Part shown: one piece after another, positions 7,242 to 11,889 of the stretch
Layout: every line of letters starts with the position of its first letter
Numbering within the stretch: the stretch's first letter is position 1
Source: Isohypsibius dastychi
Taxonomy: Eukaryota > Tardigrada > Eutardigrada > Parachela > Isohypsibiidae
DNA: 11,889 nucleotides
Direction of reading: 5' to 3'
Assembly (NCBI GenBank): GCA_034696485.1
Contig: JAQIWT010001215.1
Location: 1 to 11,889, forward strand
The notes under the pieces: generated by a model
Seen by the model: the letters and a program-made list of their open reading frames with translations, nothing else
Database searches by the model: none
Told to the model about the DNA's origin: nothing
Program-made: the position numbers and the translations under genes

Positions 7242-10200
7242 ATGGCTCATGGAGGTATTATTTTCCTCCTTCTCGTCAGACAATGTGTGTGTTTCCAAAT
7301 TGACCAGTCCTCTTTGTCTGTAATTCAACCCCCAGACAGCCAAAATGGTTCCATGTTCGGGTTTTCAATGGCGTTCTCTGGAATTCCAAAAGGGTGAGTC
7401 TGCATACTGAAGGAGTGCCCAATTGACCAACGAAAACGTTGCTGATCTTCAACCTCAAATTGTCAAGCTGTATTTCAGGATTCTGATTGGGGCACCGTAT
7501 GGAACTTCGGAGAATATAAGAGCCAATCAGACCGGCGCCATCCATTTTTTCGATACACCAAGCGTTGACAGGAATGGAGGATTTCAGATCTGGTCGGGAA
7601 AACAGATATCATTTGATTCTGAGTGGAAAACACCTAAAACACGGGACATCAGTAAAATCATGTATTCGGCAGCTTATTCCTTGCTCGGCTTGACGATAGC
7701 TACAAAAACATCAGGAGACATAGCGGTAATATCAAGTTTTGCTAGTTATGTTGTAAAATTTTATCATAAATAATCGATAGACTCTTGAAGATTGTCTAGA
7801 GCGACTTTTAATCAAAGGTCACCACATCAGTTGTGTTCTTTTCAGGTGTGTGCGCCTCGTCTTCAAACTTGGGAGAATCAGCCACAAGGTCCAAGACCGG
7901 ACTATTTCGGTAATCCAACTGGTGGGTGCTTCATAACAAGAGCTTCCGAAGCATCCAAAGATTTCGGACGGAGAAAGTGGGACAGTGTTTTCCGGTTTTC
8001 GAAATACGGTGAGCTTATCAAGACCGTCACAGTTTTTTATTTTGACGGACTTTTACTGTTGTTTTTTTAGATAACCAAACCACTAATCCGGGTCCAACTG
8101 AAATGTTCAGTCGGGCATCTTCCGGTTTCTCCGCTTACTTCCCAAAATCATCCAGCTCACTTCTAATCGGCGCTCCCGGGTATTTTGATGGCATCGGTTC
8201 TGTATCGCACAACAAATATTCTCTGATGGATTCTCGTGACATCGAAGAGAAATACTGCTCCGATGAGGGAAGTTGTTATCTGGGATATTCGTTATCATCC
8301 GGGTATATTTTCGGAAACAGCACGGAATACTATGTAGCCGGAATGCCACGAGCCAACTCTTCCGGAATGGCAGCAATCTACCGGATTCCAGAAAACGGAA
8401 AATCAACATCTTCGGCTTACATGCAAACCGTGCCGCCTTCTTTTCTGCTATTTTTGTCCGGCAGTTATTACGGCGAAAACTTTGGCTATTCTGTGCTGGT
8501 TGTGGATATAAACAATGATGGACGCGACGATGTCATTGTTGGAGCTCCTAACGCCGGGCTCGATGATGAAGGATTCGTTTACATTTTCTTAAGCCATACT
8601 GACTGGGTGAGCGTAAAAACAAATCAGGTTTTTGTTTTTTTGTAATTTTGTATCCCGTTCTTGTTTGCAGGCGCGAACAGCTTTGAATACCGTTCTTCAC
8701 GCTGATCTGATTCTGAATTCGACATCTCATATTACATCCGGTCAATCCAGCACAACCGATCCCCACTCTCACTTTGGAACATCTTTAGCCGAACTTGGGG
8801 ACCTTAACGGTGATGGGTACCACGGTACAACTTCTTTATTTTTCTGTCATGAAATGTGTGCTTCATTTGTGATTTGCCTAAATTTTAGATTTCGCTGTTG
8901 GCGCACCGTTCGGTGATGGCGGTTTTGTTACTGTTTATTACGGATCTGCATCGGGTGTCAATTTAAAATTCACGAAGCGAATCAGCTCTGAACAGCGAGG
9001 ATTCGGATATTCCATTCTCGGGAACCTTGACGTGGACGAAAATGGAGTGAATGGTACATTGTCATTTCTACGCCATTTATTATTTTACAAACCTTCTTAC
9101 ACATCTTTAATCATATTCGGTTTAGACATGCTTATTGGTAGCATTCTGGAAGATAAAGTGGCGTTATTTCGGTAAGGCGACACACAGTACTCGCAAATTA
9201 TTCGGCGAATTTATAATCGGTTTTTCAGAAGTCGCCCGGTGGTCACATGGCATGTGAACTTGATCCTGAGTTCCGATTTTTTGCTGCTCAGACCAGATAC
9301 TGTACTTCCATTGTTTGTCACGCCAAATATCTCGACACATTTATTCCCGGAGAAATCGATAGAAATGACTTTCGTTATTACATTAACGGTCATTTCGGAC
9401 GCTGGTGCCAAGTTCAGGATCCCTAGCAATGCCATCAACGCTTCAGCGGACGGCACCAGTTTTTCGTTCATAGCTGTATTGAATTCCACTACAGTGCTGG
9501 ATCCACAAGAAGTCATTATTTTTGCACGTGAAAGTCACAACATCAATAATCTGCGGACACCGGTGAATATCACGGCTACAGCGGAATTTATTCCGGAGGT
9601 TACTTTTTGTGCAAAATGTCCAGTCGCGTCACCGGACTCTATCACAAGTGTTTCAACTTCAGTTCACATTATTGGCTGCGATACTACATTATCAAATTGT
9701 ACGGGAGAAATCGAGATGGACTTCCTGAACAACATCACCCATTAAGTTCTTCATCGAAGCCCAATGGAATTTTGTTTGAATTATTAGCTTTTTACAGGAA
9801 ATCTGTAACAGAGTTTCACATCGTGCAGGGAATAAACGATACCGCCGATTTCGTCATTTTTCTGATGAACACCCATCCCACGTACACGATATACGAATCA
9901 ACTTTAGTAATCGTCTTACCGGAGTTCATCGTATCGGCAAACATTACCGATATCGTAAGTTATCTGGAATTGCTCTGACTGCATTTTTGCGAAATTTTAG
10001 ATGAAATATTCCGTGGAGTTTTTCAGTTTATTATTTTGGTGCAGTGCTGTTCTAATCTTAATAACAGTATATTAATTCTCAGAACGGAAGGCATCTGGAA
10101 AACTGCGCAATGAACGGCACTCAGCACGGAAGAAATATTTGTGTCTCACTAAAAAAAGCGATTCATCCGGGAATCAGTGTTTATCTGAAATTGCAACTGA

Positions 10201-11514
10201 ACGCAACAGGTTATGTTTTTCCTGTTGACATGCCCCAAGCGGAATCTGGTTTGACGGTCGCCGTTTACGACGTCCCACTTGCAAATGAAAGAACAGCAGT
10301 GCTGCTGAAAAAATTGAATATTGTAACACGCTTGCAGACTTCCTTCGAAGTGCAGCTCTTACCAAAGTAAGTCGAACAAGAAAAGTGTCAGAATTATTAA
10401 GGAAGACTTTTAGGACTGGGTTGTCAAAAACTTTTTAGTACCCAAAAGTCGACAATAGAGGTCAAACCGACTGTTTTGAATAACAATTTGGCGGATCGAC
10501 GAGAAACATATTTCAACGTCACTTTCTCTGTAAGGATATTGCACATGAATGTAATTTGTGTTTCACCATGTATTGCCAAAAGGTCATAAACTTTGGACCC
10601 GGAGCGGTTCCCGGCGGTTCTCAGCTTTCTATTGGTATTCCGACCCATTATAATGGACAACCTATTTTTAAGATTGGGCAAATAACGGTACAATATATTT
10701 TGTTAACGTTTTCGTTAATGGACATTTGAAAAATGGAATTCTGTAATGAACTTTGGTTTCAGATTGATGGCGCCAACATTTCTTGTGTTACAAAGAGCGG
10801 TCTTTTGAATGGTGTTGGCACACCGGATATATTTTCCGTATCGAAAGCCGAAATGGTAAGTCGCTATTTGCAAATAGTAAGGTATAAACAGCGTTCATAT
10901 TTATTTCGTGTGTTGATTTCACATTTTGAGTTTGTTGAAACAGCGGTGTGGAGATTTCGATGTATCTTGCGCTTCCTACAAGTGCACCCTACCGCAAGTT
11001 CTACATAAGAAGACCTTGGACGTGACAGTAGAAATGTCACTTGTTGAAGATTTCATGACGCAAGAAAAGCGAGACAAGGCAAAACTAGATATTCTGATTC
11101 TCGTTTCCGGAAAAATATTACCGACGTTGGAGTTTTCGGATATGTACCGGGCAGTGGATAATTCCTCACCGATGTTATTAGAAGCACAAGTAAATCTTTT
11201 TGCAATATCAATATATAAATTTGCGGGCATTGGATTTTTAATAGGTTTTCACCAACATCCGTATAGTAGTGGAAAATACATCAGTTCCCGTGTACATCTA
11301 CCTCGTAGTGATTTGCGGGTGCGCATTACTGCTCGGAATTATTATTGCAGCTTTGCTAAGGATTGGTTTCTTCAAAATTCGTCGCCAGGAAGACGAAAAC
11401 CGTGACTCGAGTCCTTTTGTGCAAAACGCCGCTTTTGATGCGCTTTCCGACACAGCTTCGGATGACAGGCGGCCCAGTGCGTCGTCCACATCGACTGGTT
11501 TCGATACTGATTAA
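7242..11514 (+). CDS. ITGA: Integrin alpha subunit, no I-domain, 15 exons
   Basis: This is a cell-surface adhesion receptor subunit that pairs with a beta subunit to bind matrix. Exons: 7242-7393, 7479-7725, 7846-8008, 8071-8606, 8671-8824, 8889-9053, 9126-9171, 9229-9698, 9788-9954, 10083-10366, 10439-10529, 10583-10687, 10763-10855, 10944-11189, 11245-11514. All introns are GT-AG, the phases agree, and the sum is 1062 residues, typical of the family. In order: signal peptide (IIFLLLV core, mature start near FQID), then a seven-blade propeller including GILIGAPYG, GDIAVCAPR and LLIGAPGY. Calcium loops are DINNDGRDD (333-341), DLNGDGYHD (410-418) and DVDENGVND (465-473). Next come RSRPVV opening the thigh, calf domains with FGPGAVPGGS and the CGDFDVSCASYKC cysteine cluster, a membrane helix near 989-1011, and GFFKI (variant of GFFKR) at 1014-1018 before a 44-residue acidic/Ser-rich tail. 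The start at 7242 fits the signal peptide; an in-frame ATG at 7074 is less likely. The exon 8/9 junction is uncertain: reading on past 9698 looks calf-1-like but meets TAA at 9743. Confidence 0.93.
7684..9212 (+). repeat. Tandem duplication, downstream unit (inside intact integrin gene)
   Basis: This is the partner of 5262-6771. It spans the 3' end of exon 2 through exon 7 and part of the next intron of the intact gene. Exon lengths compared with the upstream copy are 163 versus 149, 536 versus 537, 154 versus 154, 165 versus 161 and 46 versus 46 for exons 3 to 7. The differences are exactly the indels that break the upstream copy. Confidence 0.8.
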
Positions 11515-11816
11515 ATTATTCCTGTTATCCGTTGACAGTCGAAACCTTCACTGCGTTTATATTTGGATGATTTTATTGTTTATTCTTGAAATGTTGATCT
11601 GTTTGATACTGTTGATTCCTTGGCATTCTGCGAGTCAGACTTCCCTGGAATTTTTGATTGAATTATGTGTGTTAAATAGTCTGAGTGCGTTCACAGATAC
11701 TTTAAATGTGTAAAATTTTCGCAGAACTGCCATAGGGATTTATTACTTGTTGCAGTTGTAATTAACCAATTCATGAAATATAGCTGAACGTTCTTTTGAG
11801 AACCCTTATTAAGCAA
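11515..11816. other. Integrin 3' untranslated region and spacer to tRNA
   Basis: No gene is visible. The stretch is AT-rich and should hold the integrin 3' untranslated region. There is no canonical AATAAA; the nearest variants are ATTAAA overlapping the stop codon at 11510-11515, which is too close to be useful, and AATATA at 11777-11782. The site of polyadenylation therefore remains unclear. Confidence 0.5.
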
Positions 11817-11889
11817 GGCCGCGTGGCCCAACGGTTAAGGCGTCTGACTTCGAATCAGAAGATTGTGGGTTCGATTCCCATCGTGGTCG
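11817..11889 (+). tRNA. tRNA-Arg, anticodon TCG
   Basis: This 73-base gene folds as a full cloverleaf. The acceptor stem GGCCGCG pairs with CGTGGTC (two G-T wobbles), the D stem is GCC/GGC, the anticodon stem TCTGA/TCAGA carries loop CTTCGAA with anticodon TCG at 11850-11852 (reads CGA, arginine), and the T arm is GTGGG-TTCGATT-CCCAT. The discriminator base G is the last base of the window. The internal RNA polymerase III promoter is intact: A box TGGCCCAACGG and B box GGTTCGATTCC. There is no intron and no encoded CCA, as usual for nuclear animal tRNA genes. A terminator T-run would lie beyond the window. Confidence 0.96.

Noticed and set aside
10405-10413. First possible acceptor (CTTTTAG) for integrin exon 11
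   Set aside because: Using it leads to an in-frame TAG within a few codons. The acceptor at 10437-10438 keeps the frame open and the downstream phases consistent.
11363-11713. 116-codon open frame over the integrin tail and 3' region
   Set aside because: It overlaps the correct tail frame containing GFFKI, starts at a non-conserved position and has no domain features.

Overview
The window reads as nuclear DNA from a compact invertebrate animal genome, possibly an arthropod or relative. The genes are split by short GT-AG introns of about 50-165 bases, carry AATAAA-type 3' ends, and include a true integrin alpha subunit, a family essentially confined to animals and their nearest relatives. I cannot name the species. 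No bacterial operon, CRISPR array, virus or transposase is recognisable.

Layout. Bases 80-1582 (minus strand) hold two exons of the splicing factor SF3B1 HEAT-repeat region. The gene enters at the left edge, lacks its upstream exons here, and has a 2-base frame break in an otherwise highly conserved exon. Bases 1843-2461 (plus) hold a four-exon model for a small hydrophobic membrane protein of about 144 residues that I do not recognise. Bases 2614-4967 (plus) encode a cytosolic Hsp90 ending in MEEVD. Its usual first coding segment is not found upstream, and two hallmark ATPase-domain residues are changed. Bases 5167-6732 (plus) are a broken partial copy of an integrin alpha beta-propeller. 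A near-perfect 47-base hairpin sits where its homology to the intact gene ends. Bases 7242-11514 (plus) are the apparently complete 15-exon integrin alpha gene, about 1062 residues, with signal peptide, seven propeller blades, leg domains, one membrane helix and a GFFKI tail motif. A complete tRNA-Arg (anticodon TCG) ends exactly at the last base.

How the parts relate. SF3B1 (splicing), Hsp90 (chaperone) and integrin (adhesion) are unrelated functions, so this is an ordinary eukaryotic neighbourhood and not a pathway cluster. The clearest story is a recent DNA-level tandem duplication of the integrin propeller exons with their introns, followed by decay of the upstream copy through several small indels. 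The second is the unusual Hsp90 ATPase domain. Single-site frame problems in the SF3B1 exon and perhaps in integrin exon 8 may be residual sequencing indels and should be tested before any biological reading. I see no convincing undescribed multi-gene system.
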